Source: WJKG01 sp964627305 (lineage in GTDB: Bacteria > Zixibacteria > MSB-5A5 > GN15 > FEB-12). Taken from it: a stretch of DNA of 64,000 bases. The notes under the pieces are model-generated. The model did not search any database, had not been told where the DNA came from, and saw nothing but the letters and a program-made list of their open reading frames with translations. A program made the position numbers and the translations under genes. Positions 28,206-37,092 of the stretch are shown here, piece by piece. The number at the start of each line of letters is the position of its first letter. The first letter of the stretch is position 1. The stretch spans positions 59,227-123,226 of the forward strand of contig CAZVHP010000008.1 of assembly GCA_964627305.1 (NCBI GenBank), in the 5' to 3' direction.

Positions 28206-28727
28206 TCAGGGCGACTTGGAGGTATCGGGTTCGAAGCGGCGTCCGGCCACAAAGCGCTGTGCCCAATACTGCTCGCCGAGGCCGGAGATGATAACACCGC
28301 GCGACGTGGAGGCATGGACGAAACGGTGATTGCCGACGTAGATTCCGACGTGCGAGACCTTATGTCGGTCGGTTTTGAAGAAGACCAGGTCGCCGAAGTC
28401 CAGCAGGCTGCGGGCAATTGGCTGACCCTCGCGGAACATGTCGGCGACGGTGCGCGGGAGAATCTGGCCATTGTACTTGCGAAAGACAGTGCGGACGAAA
28501 TCGGAGCAGTCCAGCCCCGGGTCATAGGCCGAGCTTCCGGAATACGGTTTGCCCAGATACTGCTGGATGATCAGGCCGAAACGGATGCGGTCGTTGGTGG
28601 TCGTCTTGCCCTCGGGTGGAGTCTCCAGCATGGGAGCATCGCCGCCCCCGCTCCGGTAGCGCGGATAGGGCGAACAGGCGCACAGCAGGAGGGACAGTAT
28701 GAAGATGATGACAAGACGGGAGATCAT
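28206..28727 (-). CDS. NlpC/P60 family lipoprotein (peptidoglycan endopeptidase)
   Basis: 173 residues. Lipoprotein signal MISRLVIIFILSLLLCAC, then the NlpC/P60 domain: catalytic Cys in GLDCSDFVRTVF, His in VSHVGIYVGN and a third polar residue in RFVHASTSRG. Such enzymes cut gamma-D-glutamyl-diaminopimelate bonds in cell-wall peptides. ATG at 28727; the frame is open upstream but without signal features. Confidence 0.93.
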   Translation of the reverse strand: MISRLVIIFILSLLLCACSPYPRYRSGGGDAPMLETPPEGKTTTNDRIRFGLIIQQYLGKPYSGSSAYDPGLDCSDFVRTVFRKYNGQILPRTVADMFREGQPIARSLLDFGDLVFFKTDRHKVSHVGIYVGNHRFVHASTSRGVIISGLGEQYWAQRFVAGRRFEPDTSKSP

Positions 28728-28879
28728 GGTTTTGCTCTCACAGCCATTGAGCCAATGTGGGCAACGGTGGTCATGGCCGGTTACTTCTTCTGCGATTCCT
28801 CTGATACCGCTCAGGTGACTGTATGGCATGATGGGGGTGGTAATCAACAAAAACTGAGCGTTTTGGGGGACGCCGAGGT

Positions 28880-29719
28880 TCAGCCCCTTGTGAGCCACCA
28901 CAGGTAAGCATGAACGAAAGGCGCGGCAAAGAGCAGCGAGTCGAACCTATCCAGCATGCCGCCGTGACCGGGAATCAGGTGGGAGGAGTCCTTAATGCCA
29001 ATTGAGCGTTTCCACATGGACTCGACGAGGTCTCCGAGCTGACCGAAGACAGAGGCACCGACGGCGATCAGGAGGACATGGTGTACAGGGACGAAGTTGA
29101 ATTTCCAAGCATACATGACAATGCCGATGGCCAGTGCGCCAGTGATACCGCCTGTGAACCCGGCAACGGTCTTGTTTGGTGAAACAGTGGGTGCAAGTTT
29201 GCGTTTGCCCAGCCAGCTACCGATTCCCATGGCGGCGGTATCGCCGACCCAGAGCAGGCCGAACACGAAGAGCATGGTGTCTCCGCCGTTGAACGACCCG
29301 ACCCCGAGACCGAGGTGCAGCACTTGCGGATACAGCAGGCCGATGTACACGACTCCCCATACAAGGTGGGTGTGGCGGGTGAACAGCTCCTGCGGGGTTT
29401 GGCGCCCCATACCGAGAATAGCGCCGGAGAGAAGGAAGAAGGCGGCAACAACTGGTAAGGTGAGCATGACGGCGGGCAGGGCGGGGTCATCGTGCGCCCG
29501 AAAGTGCAGATACATCGACAGCACAACTGCGGCCTGTGCCAGCCAGAATTGCCAGTGGGAGAGGCCGATGCGTTCGGCACGGAGGAATTCGGTCATGGCG
29601 ATCAGGGCAAACAGCAGAATCATGGCGAAAAAGGGCGTGCCTCCCTGGTAACTGATCCAGAGAATCAGGGGGATGAAGACAATGGCGACAGCAATACGAG
29701 CGATGAGGTTACGGCTCAC
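28880..29719 (-). CDS. cdsA: Phosphatidate cytidylyltransferase
   Basis: Makes CDP-diacylglycerol for phospholipid synthesis in the inner membrane. About 279 residues with seven to eight membrane segments and the C-terminal signature SHLIPGHGGMLDRFDSLLFAAP. The start is a GTG at 29719 that overlaps the uppS end by 11 bases and has AGGAG seven bases upstream; the longer open frame is the antisense-like shadow of uppS in another phase. Confidence 0.95.
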   Translation of the reverse strand: MSRNLIARIAVAIVFIPLILWISYQGGTPFFAMILLFALIAMTEFLRAERIGLSHWQFWLAQAAVVLSMYLHFRAHDDPALPAVMLTLPVVAAFFLLSGAILGMGRQTPQELFTRHTHLVWGVVYIGLLYPQVLHLGLGVGSFNGGDTMLFVFGLLWVGDTAAMGIGSWLGKRKLAPTVSPNKTVAGFTGGITGALAIGIVMYAWKFNFVPVHHVLLIAVGASVFGQLGDLVESMWKRSIGIKDSSHLIPGHGGMLDRFDSLLFAAPFVHAYLWWLTRG

Positions 29720-30482
29720 TGGTCGGCTCCTGCGAGACACGGCCGAAGCGGCGTTCGCGACGTTGATAGGTGGCGACGGCCTCGAAGAGCTTCTCGCGGT
29801 CGAAGTCGGGCCAGAGGGCCTCGGCGATGAACAGCTCGGTGTAATGGGTTTGCCACAGGAGGAAGTTCGAGAGGCGATGTTCGCCTGAGGTGCGAATGAG
29901 CAGATCGGGATCCGGCAGATCGGCAGTGTACAGGAAGCTGGAGAAGGTTTCCTCGTCGATTTCGGACAAATCGAGGATTCCGGCGCGAACGGAGGAAGCG
30001 ATGGCTTTGACGGCATCGAGTATCTCACGTCTACCGCCGTAGTTCAGGGCGAGGTTGAGGACCAGGCCGCGGTTGTCGGCGGTCAAACGAGAGGCCTCTC
30101 GCAGGACATCCTGTTGCGACTGAGGCAGGCCGTTGACGCGGCCGGTGGTGACCAGTTTGACATCGTTCTGCATCAACTCGTCGAGTTCCCTGAGTGTGGT
30201 GCGTGCCAGCAGTGACATCAGAGCCTCTACCTCATCGCGGGGACGTCGCCAGTTCTCGGACGAGAATGTATACAGCGTCAGGTAGGCCACCCGGATTTCG
30301 GCGGCGGCTTTGACAACCCGTTTGACGGCCTCGACGCCGGCTTCGTGGCCGAAGGTGCGCGGCTGGTTGCGTAGCGCCGCCCATCGGCCGTTACCGTCCA
30401 TGATGATGGCAATATGGCGCGGGATCCTTTCCGGGCGAGCCAGAATCTGTGTTTTGAGTATGTCGGCGGCCGTATCATTCAT
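29709..30482 (-). CDS. uppS: Undecaprenyl diphosphate synthase (cis-prenyltransferase)
   Basis: Builds the C55 lipid carrier for cell wall synthesis. 257 residues with IIMDGNGRWA near the N-terminus (catalytic Asp), FSSENWRRP, and the C-terminal PDLLIRTSGEHRLSNFLLWQ signature. ATG at 30482 chosen over an upstream in-frame TTG. It uses the farnesyl diphosphate made by the ispA product encoded 7 kb away. Confidence 0.97.
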   Translation of the reverse strand: MNDTAADILKTQILARPERIPRHIAIIMDGNGRWAALRNQPRTFGHEAGVEAVKRVVKAAAEIRVAYLTLYTFSSENWRRPRDEVEALMSLLARTTLRELDELMQNDVKLVTTGRVNGLPQSQQDVLREASRLTADNRGLVLNLALNYGGRREILDAVKAIASSVRAGILDLSEIDEETFSSFLYTADLPDPDLLIRTSGEHRLSNFLLWQTHYTELFIAEALWPDFDREKLFEAVATYQRRERRFGRVSQEPTSEP

Positions 30483-30561
30483 GAGCGTCTCTCTTGTCAG
30501 ATTCGCAGCAAAGTACGCAGAGGACTGGCTGCTGGCAAGTAACAAGGTGCGTGATTTCGCG

Positions 30562-31233
30562 CTACCAGTCGATGCGGAAGTTATCGATGGTGGTGATCCG
30601 GCGATGGTGCTCAGGGAACAGCACGCCGATCTCGGATACGTGGTCGGTTATCGTGTCAGGGAAGACAAAGCTGCCGGCCTGCAGGGTGAAGGAATATGTC
30701 TGGGAGAAGCTCTCCCGGGTGCTCTCGGACGGATAGGACAGGTGCAGACGGTGCGGATAGTGGAAATCGCGATTGATGATGGCCAGTCCGACGGGGCGAG
30801 GGTCGTTGAGGGAGTCGGTATCGAAGCCGATAGCGAGATCGACGCCGCCGGTGTCATTGGGGAAGAAACTGAAGGCATAGTCCATATCCATAACGTTGGG
30901 CGCGAAGAAATCGAGATCATCGAACCTGTTGGCTGTCTTGATATCGACAATCTGGCTGTCCAGCTGGAAGCCCGTGAAGTAGTAACGTGCAATGAGGGTA
31001 TCGGAGTGCACGACTTTGCCCCGCTCAAGCTGTTCGTGGCGGCAGAAGACATCGAAGGAGTAGCGCGAGGAAGCCAGCAGCGAATCAACCGCACTCATGA
31101 CTTTGGCCGAACTGGAGGTGTAGAAAGTCAGGATGCGGTTTTCCTGAGCCTGAGCCGGGGGCACTGCCACTGTCAGAGACAGAGTAAGGGCAACCAGGGC
31201 CGTGCAAAGTGTCGCGAGATTTTTGTTTGACAT
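30562..31233 (-). CDS. Exported protein of unknown function
   Basis: 223 residues with a clear Sec signal peptide (hydrophobic stretch 9-24, cleavage around AQAQ). The mature part is acidic with no motif I recognise; SSSAKVMSAVDSLLASS looks like a helical start and the rest is beta-rich (FDDLDFFAPNVMDMDYAFSFFP). It lies 80 bases upstream of uppS in the same direction and is divergent from the CBS gene. Confidence 0.75.
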   Translation of the reverse strand: MSNKNLATLCTALVALTLSLTVAVPPAQAQENRILTFYTSSSAKVMSAVDSLLASSRYSFDVFCRHEQLERGKVVHSDTLIARYYFTGFQLDSQIVDIKTANRFDDLDFFAPNVMDMDYAFSFFPNDTGGVDLAIGFDTDSLNDPRPVGLAIINRDFHYPHRLHLSYPSESTRESFSQTYSFTLQAGSFVFPDTITDHVSEIGVLFPEHHRRITTIDNFRIDW

Positions 31234-31382
31234 CAGTTCCTCAACATCGTTACCCTATTATCAGGAGTCAAATGCTTTCAGGCAATCTGCTCTCTCTTTG
31301 TATACGAAGTCAATTTTGGAAATATCCATGTGGCGTTGGCCTTTCGGGGGGGAGGTCGGCAACCATACGAAGGAGGATTTGC

Positions 31383-31823
31383 ATGTTAGTTAAACATGTG
31401 CTTGAGAAGAAGAAACGTCCCAATGTCACTGTTCGTCCGGAGGCCTCGATCAAGGAGGCCATGGAGTTGCTGATGACGAACAAGATCCGGTGCCTGCTGG
31501 TGGTCAATGAGAACACTGATCTGGCGGGGATAATCAGCGTGACGGACATTTTCAAGGCGTCGTATCATGCTCCGGGCGACTTTCGGGAGAAGGCGGTCAG
31601 GGACGTGATGACGTCCGATGTCATTGTAGGGCTGATGGATGACGAGGTGAGTTACATCGCCGGCGTGATGACCAAGAACCGCATTCGGCATATCCCAGTG
31701 ATGGACAACAAGAAACTGGCGGGGGTCGTGTCTTCGGGTGACATTCTCAAGGCTCAGGCCGAGCACCACAAGGTGGAGAATAGATACTTGCGAATGTACA
31801 TCGAGGGGACGCACTCGGGCTAA
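31383..31823 (+). CDS. Stand-alone two-CBS-domain protein
   Basis: 146 residues made of two CBS repeats (SIKEAMELLMTNKIRCLLVV...GIISVTDIF and SYIAGVMTKNRIRHIPVMDNKKLAGVVSSGDI), a Bateman module that usually binds adenine nucleotides. ATG at 31383 with AAGGAGG six bases upstream, one of the best ribosome-binding sites in the window, so the longer frame upstream is not used. It is transcribed alone and its target protein is unknown. Confidence 0.92.
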   Translation: MLVKHVLEKKKRPNVTVRPEASIKEAMELLMTNKIRCLLVVNENTDLAGIISVTDIFKASYHAPGDFREKAVRDVMTSDVIVGLMDDEVSYIAGVMTKNRIRHIPVMDNKKLAGVVSSGDILKAQAEHHKVENRYLRMYIEGTHSG

Positions 31824-31864
31824 GTCGGCTTCGTCAGGCACCCGCATTGCTGAATAGACAGCGG

Positions 31865-31892
31865 AAAGCCCGAGCAAGTGCTCGGGCTTTTT
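31865..31892. terminator. Bidirectional intrinsic terminator between CBS gene and frr
   Basis: AAAGCCCGAGCA and TGCTCGGGCTTT form a perfect hairpin with an A/T-run on both sides, placed between convergent genes. Confidence 0.9.
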
Positions 31893-31927
31893 GTTCGATT
31901 ATGGAGATATCTGTCGGGGCCTGCCGC

Positions 31928-32485
31928 TCAGACTTCCAGGAGGTCCTTTTCTTTGCGCTCGAGCAACTCATCAATCTTTTTGATGTTCTCGTCGGTGTAC
32001 TCCTGAATCTGATCAAGGGCGTCGGCCTGCTGGTCCTCGGAGATCTCTTTGTCCTTCTGGGCCTTCTTGGCGGCGTCGTTGGCTTCGCGTCGGGCATTGC
32101 GTACCGCAATTCTGCCCTTTTCGGCGATGTCCTTGCATTGTTTGACGAGTTGCTGGCGTCGCTCCTCGTTGAGAGCCGGAACGGGAATGCGAATCGTCTG
32201 TCCGTCGGCGGAGGGGTTGAATCCGAGATCGGCGACCTGGATGGCCTTGATGATATTGCCGACGGTAGACTTGTCGTAGGCCTGAACTACCAGCAGACGT
32301 GGTTCGGGGGCGGTGACGGTTCCGAGCTGATTCAGAGGCATGGTTGAGCCATAGGCCTCGACGCGAACGGAGTCGAGCAACTGAGGTGTAGCCTTGCCTG
32401 TGCGGACTGTTGAGAACTCGCGTTTGACGGCCTCGACGCTTTTTTCCATCTTGTCTTTGGCTTCTTTGTACAATGCATCCAGCAT
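31928..32485 (-). CDS. frr: Ribosome recycling factor
   Basis: Splits post-termination ribosomes together with EF-G. 185 residues, family length, with FSTVRTGKATPQLLDSVRVEAYG and the C-terminal RREANDAAKKAQKDKEISEDQ region. Last gene of rpsB-tsf-pyrH-frr. Confidence 0.98.
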   Translation of the reverse strand: MLDALYKEAKDKMEKSVEAVKREFSTVRTGKATPQLLDSVRVEAYGSTMPLNQLGTVTAPEPRLLVVQAYDKSTVGNIIKAIQVADLGFNPSADGQTIRIPVPALNEERRQQLVKQCKDIAEKGRIAVRNARREANDAAKKAQKDKEISEDQQADALDQIQEYTDENIKKIDELLERKEKDLLEV

Positions 32486-32521
32486 AGTCAGTCCTCTATC
32501 GCTGCAGGGTTACGGTCTTTT

Positions 32522-33247
32522 TCAGGATATCAGGGTGCCGACATCTTCACCCAGAACAACCCTCCTGAGATTCCCGCGCGTGTGCAGATTCACGACCCGA
32601 ATGGGTATGTGATTGTCCATGAGAAGCGAGATGGCAGTCGAGTCAAGCACCTTGAGGCGTTTGGTCAGCACTTCCATGTATGAGATTGAGGGGATGTACT
32701 GAGCATCGGCAATCTTGCGGGGATCGGCGGTGAAGACGCCGTCGACGTTAGTGGCCTTGACGAGTACCTCGGCCCCGACCTCAATGGCCCGCAGGGCTGC
32801 GGCCGTATCGGTGCTGAAATAGGGGTTGCCGGTGCCGGCGGCGAGGATGACCACGCGGCCTTTTTCCATGTGGCGGGTGGCGCGGCGCCGGATATACGGT
32901 TCGGCGAAGGACTCGGTTCGGACGGCTGACATGACGCGAACGTAGACGCCCATTTGTTCGAGGGCATCCATGAGAGCCAGCGAATTGATGATGGTTGCCA
33001 GCATGCCCATATTGTCGGCTGTCACGCGGTCCATACCGCGCTCGGAGGCAGCCAGACCGCGGAAGATGTTCCCGCCGCCGACGACGAGGCCGACTTCGAG
33101 GCCCAGATCGCGAACCTCGCGAACCTCCTGACAGATGCTTTCGACTGTTTTGGAATCGATGCCGAACTGCTGGGGGCCCATGAGGGCCTCCCCCGACAGC
33201 TTGATAAGAACTCGTTTGAACAGAGGCGATCGTCCGTCTGAATCCAT
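32522..33247 (-). CDS. pyrH: UMP kinase
   Basis: Phosphorylates UMP to UDP. 241 residues with RVLIKLSGEALMG at the start, the GGGNIFRG nucleotide loop, MSAVRTESFAEPY and the ATNVDGVFTADP segment typical of bacterial hexameric UMP kinases. ATG at 33247, four bases after the tsf stop. Confidence 0.98.
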   Translation of the reverse strand: MDSDGRSPLFKRVLIKLSGEALMGPQQFGIDSKTVESICQEVREVRDLGLEVGLVVGGGNIFRGLAASERGMDRVTADNMGMLATIINSLALMDALEQMGVYVRVMSAVRTESFAEPYIRRRATRHMEKGRVVILAAGTGNPYFSTDTAAALRAIEVGAEVLVKATNVDGVFTADPRKIADAQYIPSISYMEVLTKRLKVLDSTAISLLMDNHIPIRVVNLHTRGNLRRVVLGEDVGTLIS

Positions 33248-33251
33248 AGTG

Positions 33252-33845
33252 CTACTCTCCAAGGCGGAAGCGAGCGAAGCGCGAGACGCGGATGTTCTCC
33301 CCGAGGGAGCCGACTGTCTCCTTGACGAAGTCACCCACGGTTTTGTCGTTGTCCTTGACGAAGGGTTGTTCAAGCAGGACGACTTCGGCGTAATACTTCT
33401 CGATACGCCCGTCGACGATTTTGTCGACGATTTTCTCCGGCTTGCCCTCGTTGAGGGCTTGCTGACGGTATATCTCGCGCTCCTTGTTGATCATGTCCTG
33501 GTCGACCTGATCGCGGTCGACACATGTGGGTGCCGAGGCGGCGATATGCATCGCGAGGTCGTGAACGAACTGCTTAAACTGGTCGGTACGCGCGACAAAG
33601 TCAGTTTCGCAGTTCACCTCGAGCAGCACCCCGAGTTTGTCGCCGGGGTGAATGTAGCTGGCAATGACACCTTCCGCAGTGGTGCGGCCCTCTTTTTTGG
33701 CAGCCTTGGCGGCACCGCGCTCACGCAGCACCGTTACGGCCTTTTCGAAATCGCCGGCGGCCTCGGCCAGAGCGCTCTTGCAGTCCATCATACCGGCTCC
33801 GGTCTTCTCCCGGAGGTCTTTGACCATTTTCGCTGTAATTTCCAT
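33252..33845 (-). CDS. tsf: Translation elongation factor Ts, short form
   Basis: Nucleotide exchange factor for EF-Tu. 197 residues: the UBA-like N-terminus with MVKDLREKTGAGMMDCKSAL, the conserved GVLLEVNCETDFVARTD and only one dimerisation module, as in Thermus-type EF-Ts, against about 280 residues in E. coli. It lies 27 bases after rpsB. Confidence 0.98.
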   Translation of the reverse strand: MEITAKMVKDLREKTGAGMMDCKSALAEAAGDFEKAVTVLRERGAAKAAKKEGRTTAEGVIASYIHPGDKLGVLLEVNCETDFVARTDQFKQFVHDLAMHIAASAPTCVDRDQVDQDMINKEREIYRQQALNEGKPEKIVDKIVDGRIEKYYAEVVLLEQPFVKDNDKTVGDFVKETVGSLGENIRVSRFARFRLGE

Positions 33846-33872
33846 GAGATCGTATACCCGTTTCGCTGGAGC

Positions 33873-34739
33873 TTAGTCTTCGTCTTCTTCCTGGCGCTTT
33901 GCCGGAGTCTGTCGCTTGGGGGTATTCGCCGCCGGAGCAGGCGAATCGTCGTCATCAGTTTCTTTATCCTGGTCCGGCTCATCAGCCGCGCTGGAGTAGG
34001 TTTTCACGGGGACTTCACGCTCCTTATCGAGCGTCGCCTCGATTTCTTCCTGAGTGACGCTGTGCCTCGCTTCCACGGCAGCGTCAACGAGCCGCCTGAG
34101 CAGCACGCGGATCGACTTGATGGAGTCGTCGTTGCCAGCGATGGGGAAGTCAATCGGGTCAGGATCAGCATTGGTATCGATGATAGCGACGATGGGGATG
34201 TTGAGCTTATTGGCCTCGGCGACAGCGATCTTCTCTTTCTTGGCATCGACAACTACCATCAGACCGGGCAGGTAGTTCATCTCTTTGATACCGCCAAGAA
34301 CTTTCTGAAGTTTCCCGGCGTCGTTTTCGATCCGTGAGCGCTCCTTCTTGGTGAACTTCTCGAGGGTTCCGTCCTCAGCCATCTGCTCAATGTCCTTGAG
34401 CTTCTTGATTGAATTTTTGATGGTGTTGAAGTTTGTCAGCATGCCGCCAAGCCATCGCTCGGTGACGTGGAAGGCGCCACAGCGAGGAGCCTGTTCCTCG
34501 ATAACAGTCCTGGCCTGTTTCTTGGTGCCGACAAACAAGATGGGGCGACCGCGCTGGATGACTTCCCGCACCTTCTTTTTGGCCTGTTCGAGGGCGTTGA
34601 CGGTCTTCTGCAGATCGATGATGTAGATGCCATTGCGAGCCGCGAAGATGAACGGCTTCATCTTGGGGTTCCAGCGGCGGGTCTGGTGCCCGAAGTGTAC
34701 CCCGTTTTTGAGTAGTTCCTGGATTTCCGGAGAGACCAT
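33873..34739 (-). CDS. rpsB: Ribosomal protein S2
   Basis: 288 residues. Typical start (IQELLKNGVHFGHQTRRWNPKM), FVGTKKQARTVI, ERWLGGMLTNF and PIVAIIDTNADPDPIDFPI. A charged, Pro-rich tail of about 45 residues (from PVKTYSSAAD onward) extends past the usual end. ATG start with AGGAG five bases upstream. Confidence 0.98.
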   Translation of the reverse strand: MVSPEIQELLKNGVHFGHQTRRWNPKMKPFIFAARNGIYIIDLQKTVNALEQAKKKVREVIQRGRPILFVGTKKQARTVIEEQAPRCGAFHVTERWLGGMLTNFNTIKNSIKKLKDIEQMAEDGTLEKFTKKERSRIENDAGKLQKVLGGIKEMNYLPGLMVVVDAKKEKIAVAEANKLNIPIVAIIDTNADPDPIDFPIAGNDDSIKSIRVLLRRLVDAAVEARHSVTQEEIEATLDKEREVPVKTYSSAADEPDQDKETDDDDSPAPAANTPKRQTPAKRQEEDED

Positions 34740-34872
34740 GAAGGCTCCTGAGGTTTGGGTTAGACATCACCCCGGAGTCGTCCCGGATCGTACCCGCATT
34801 GGCGGGACCCACAATCCGGTCGGCCGGGACTGTTCACTCGCTCCGCTTTTAGCGGAGCAAACATCTTCACAA
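34740..34872 (-). other. rpsI-rpsB spacer with a perfect 8-bp hairpin
   Basis: GCTCCGCT/AGCGGAGC (34840-34847 with 34851-34858) lies 14 bases after the rpsI stop, without a T-tract. A second GC-rich foldable stretch follows toward rpsB. It may be partial termination, processing or an S2 autoregulatory leader; none can be proven here. Confidence 0.4.
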
Positions 34873-35265
34873 TTAGCGCTTCGAGTACTGGAAGCGTTTG
34901 CGGGCCTTGGGCTGGCCGTATTTTTTCCGCTCTACCTTGCGGGAGTCAACGGTCAGCAACCCGGCCTTGCGCAATGTCGGTCGTACGCTCTCGTCCATGG
35001 CGGCCAGGGCGCGGCTTAGTGCGAGTCGAATGGCGCCGGCCTGTCCCGAAAGCCCGCCACCATTTGCCTGGCAGCGGATATCGAGGCGACCTGTCATCTC
35101 GAGCGCCTCCAGCGGTTGTCGAGCATAGGCGACGAGCGTCTGACGGGTCAGATACCGATCCATGGGACGGCCGTTGATGTGGAACTCACCCTTGCCCGGG
35201 GCGATCGCGACTCGCGCGACAGCATCCTTACGACGACCGGTTGCGGCGAATGTGTTTTCAGCCAT
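34873..35265 (-). CDS. rpsI: Ribosomal protein S9
   Basis: 130 residues ending in the conserved basic tail KKYGQPKARKRFQYSKR that reaches the P-site. N-terminal FAATGRRKDAVARVAI and the GGGLSGQAGAIRLALSRAL block are typical. 14 bases after rplM. Confidence 0.98.
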   Translation of the reverse strand: MAENTFAATGRRKDAVARVAIAPGKGEFHINGRPMDRYLTRQTLVAYARQPLEALEMTGRLDIRCQANGGGLSGQAGAIRLALSRALAAMDESVRPTLRKAGLLTVDSRKVERKKYGQPKARKRFQYSKR

Positions 35266-35279
35266 GCGTAATTATCTCT

Positions 35280-35714
35280 TCAGTCCACCTTAAGTGGTTC
35301 AGGTTTCTGCGCCGAGTGCGGGTGTTCCGGACCGGCGTAGACATGCAGTTTTTTCAACATCTTGCGACCCAGGCGGTTCTTGGGGAGCATCCGACGAACA
35401 GCCGCCTCGAACGTCCGTTCGGGACGTGTCCGCATTTGCCGTTCGAAGGTTGTCTCGCGCAACCCACCGGGGTAGCCGGAATACCGATAGTACTTCATCT
35501 GACGGGGCTTGTTGAGGCCCGTGATCCGGACCTTGTCGGCATTGACGACCACCACGTGGTCGCCGGCGTCGAGGTGCGGGGTGAATATCGGTTTGTGCTT
35601 ACCTCGCAGAACTGTGGCTACCTTAACGGCACAGCGGCCGAGGATAGCATCCTGCAGGTCGACGACCCACCACTTGCGGCGGTTCGGGTCGATTTTCGGC
35701 ATAAAGGTTTTCAT
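35280..35714 (-). CDS. rplM: Ribosomal protein L13
   Basis: 144 residues with RKWWVVDLQDAILGRCAVKVA, GDHVVVVNADKVRITG and the C-terminal MLPKNRLGRKMLKKLHVYAGPEHPH. Two ATG codons four codons apart can start it. First gene after the promoter at 35771-35798. Confidence 0.98.
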   Translation of the reverse strand: MKTFMPKIDPNRRKWWVVDLQDAILGRCAVKVATVLRGKHKPIFTPHLDAGDHVVVVNADKVRITGLNKPRQMKYYRYSGYPGGLRETTFERQMRTRPERTFEAAVRRMLPKNRLGRKMLKKLHVYAGPEHPHSAQKPEPLKVD

Positions 35715-35770
35715 CGTATATTACCGTATCCCGTACATTTAGCGGATTACCGTACCTTCAAGAGCCACCA

Positions 35771-35798
35771 AATATACCAAAAAGGTCAAGCTTGTCAA
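35771..35798 (-). promoter_or_regulatory. Strong sigma70-type promoter for rplM-rpsI
   Basis: Minus-strand TTGACA (35798-35793), 16-base spacer, TATATT (35776-35771). Expected transcript start near 35764, giving a leader of about 50 bases before rplM. Confidence 0.75.
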
Positions 35799-36015
35799 GG
35801 AGATAGTCCACGAGATAGTCCAAAAAAGCGACCATTGGTGCGCTGCCTGTGGTATTAGATTATCAGATCGGCATTCGGCCCAAGTTATTTAGCGATCGGC
35901 AGATAGCGCGATGATGCGGGCATCGAACGCACGAGGCGCCCCGTTGCGGGGCGCCTGAATCAGAAGTGCTTTCGGAGATATGTCAGGCCTGCGGTTCACA
36001 ACGAAGCAGTTCAGA
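35799..36015. other. Spacer upstream of rplM with a long hairpin
   Basis: With the rplM promoter and leader this is a gene-free stretch of about 300 bases. It holds one perfect 10-bp hairpin, AGGCGCCCCG/CGGGGCGCCT at 35934-35956, 60 bases past the peroxiredoxin stop. No T-tract follows, so it is at best a Rho-assisted or RNA-stabilising 3' end for the peroxiredoxin mRNA. Confidence 0.5.
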
Positions 36016-36579
36016 TCAGAGCTTGCCGACCAGATCCATTCCCGGCTTGAGGGTGGCCTTGCCCGGTTTCCAGCTTGCCGGACAGACCTCGCCACCGTGC
36101 TCGCGGACGAACTGGGCGGCCTGGATTTTGCGCATAAGCTCTTCGGCCGAGCGGCCGATGGAATTGTCGTTGACCTCCCAGGACTTCAGGGTACCGTCGG
36201 GGTCGATGATGAACGTGCCGCGCAAGGCGAGCCCCTCCCTTTCGATCATCACACCGTAGTCACGTGAGACCTGACCGGTGGGGTCGGCCAGCATCGGAAA
36301 CCGGATCTTTCTGATTGTTTCCGAGGTATCGTGCCAGGCCTTATGAGTGAACTCAGTGTCGGTCGAAACGGAGAGTACCTCGACGTTCATCTTTTGAAAC
36401 TCGTCGTAGTAATCGGCCATCTCGCCCAGTTCTGTGGGGCAGACGAAGGTAAAATCGGCCGGGTAGAAGAACAGCACCACCCATTTGCCCCTGTAGTCAT
36501 TCAGGCTGACCCTGGTGACATTGCCGTCATGGTAGGCGTTGACCGTGAATTCCGGAGCAGGTTCGTTAATTCTCGGCAT
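36016..36579 (-). CDS. Typical 2-Cys peroxiredoxin (AhpC/Prx1 type)
   Basis: 187 residues. Peroxidatic Cys47 in FTFVCPTE and resolving Cys166 in GGEVCPASW mark a typical 2-Cys peroxiredoxin that reduces peroxides using a thioredoxin-like donor. ATG at 36579 was chosen; the longer frame adds a sequence with no family support. Monocistronic by spacing. Confidence 0.95.
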   Translation of the reverse strand: MPRINEPAPEFTVNAYHDGNVTRVSLNDYRGKWVVLFFYPADFTFVCPTELGEMADYYDEFQKMNVEVLSVSTDTEFTHKAWHDTSETIRKIRFPMLADPTGQVSRDYGVMIEREGLALRGTFIIDPDGTLKSWEVNDNSIGRSAEELMRKIQAAQFVREHGGEVCPASWKPGKATLKPGMDLVGKL

Positions 36580-36786
36580 AGTGTCGCAGCTTCCTTTCGG
36601 TGTCAGGTGTTGTGGTTCATTTCGAAGATAGGTCATTTTCATCCACTAAAGCGATTCCGGGCGGGAAAGGTTCCGAGTTTTCGGGCCGTATCCGGGATTG
36701 GACGACATGTGGTTCAGCAGGTGACGAAAACGGCCGATACTGTCAATGAAAGAGTGTGTTCGGCATGTAACTGACAAGGAGACGAG

Positions 36787-37092
36787 ATGGAGACGTACCT
36801 GAAGCTGTTCGAGGAAGCCATAAAGACGCAGGCAAAGGCGGTTGGGCAGAAGCAGGCCTTCGAACTGGCGAGGAAGGCTGGTCTGGGGGTATCCAAAGAT
36901 GGTCATATCGTCAGTTGCACCGGCAACCCGCAACTGGTCTTACTGCGACTGGTCAGGCATTTCACGGCCGGGGGCAACCTCGATTCATTGTTGTCGTGCA
37001 TGCCGCTTCTTGACAAAGTTATGAACACGCTGCCGGATGAGCCGCAGGAGGAGACAACCGTCGAGGCAGCCGAAGCGCCGGGGCGCGCTTAA
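36787..37092 (+). CDS. Small protein of unknown function
   Basis: 101 residues, probably helical, with one distinctive segment VSKDGHIVSCTGNPQLVLLRLVRHF followed by an acidic, Thr/Glu/Ala-rich tail. Good ribosome-binding site (AAGGAG) before the ATG. I do not recognise a named family. It ends in the same TTAA that ends the SprT-like gene on the other strand. Confidence 0.75.
   Translation: METYLKLFEEAIKTQAKAVGQKQAFELARKAGLGVSKDGHIVSCTGNPQLVLLRLVRHFTAGGNLDSLLSCMPLLDKVMNTLPDEPQEETTVEAAEAPGRA

Noticed and set aside
33135..34337. A 400-codon open frame on the plus strand
   Set aside because: Antisense to rpsB, tsf and the start of pyrH, all unmistakable; no ribosome-binding site or family pattern.
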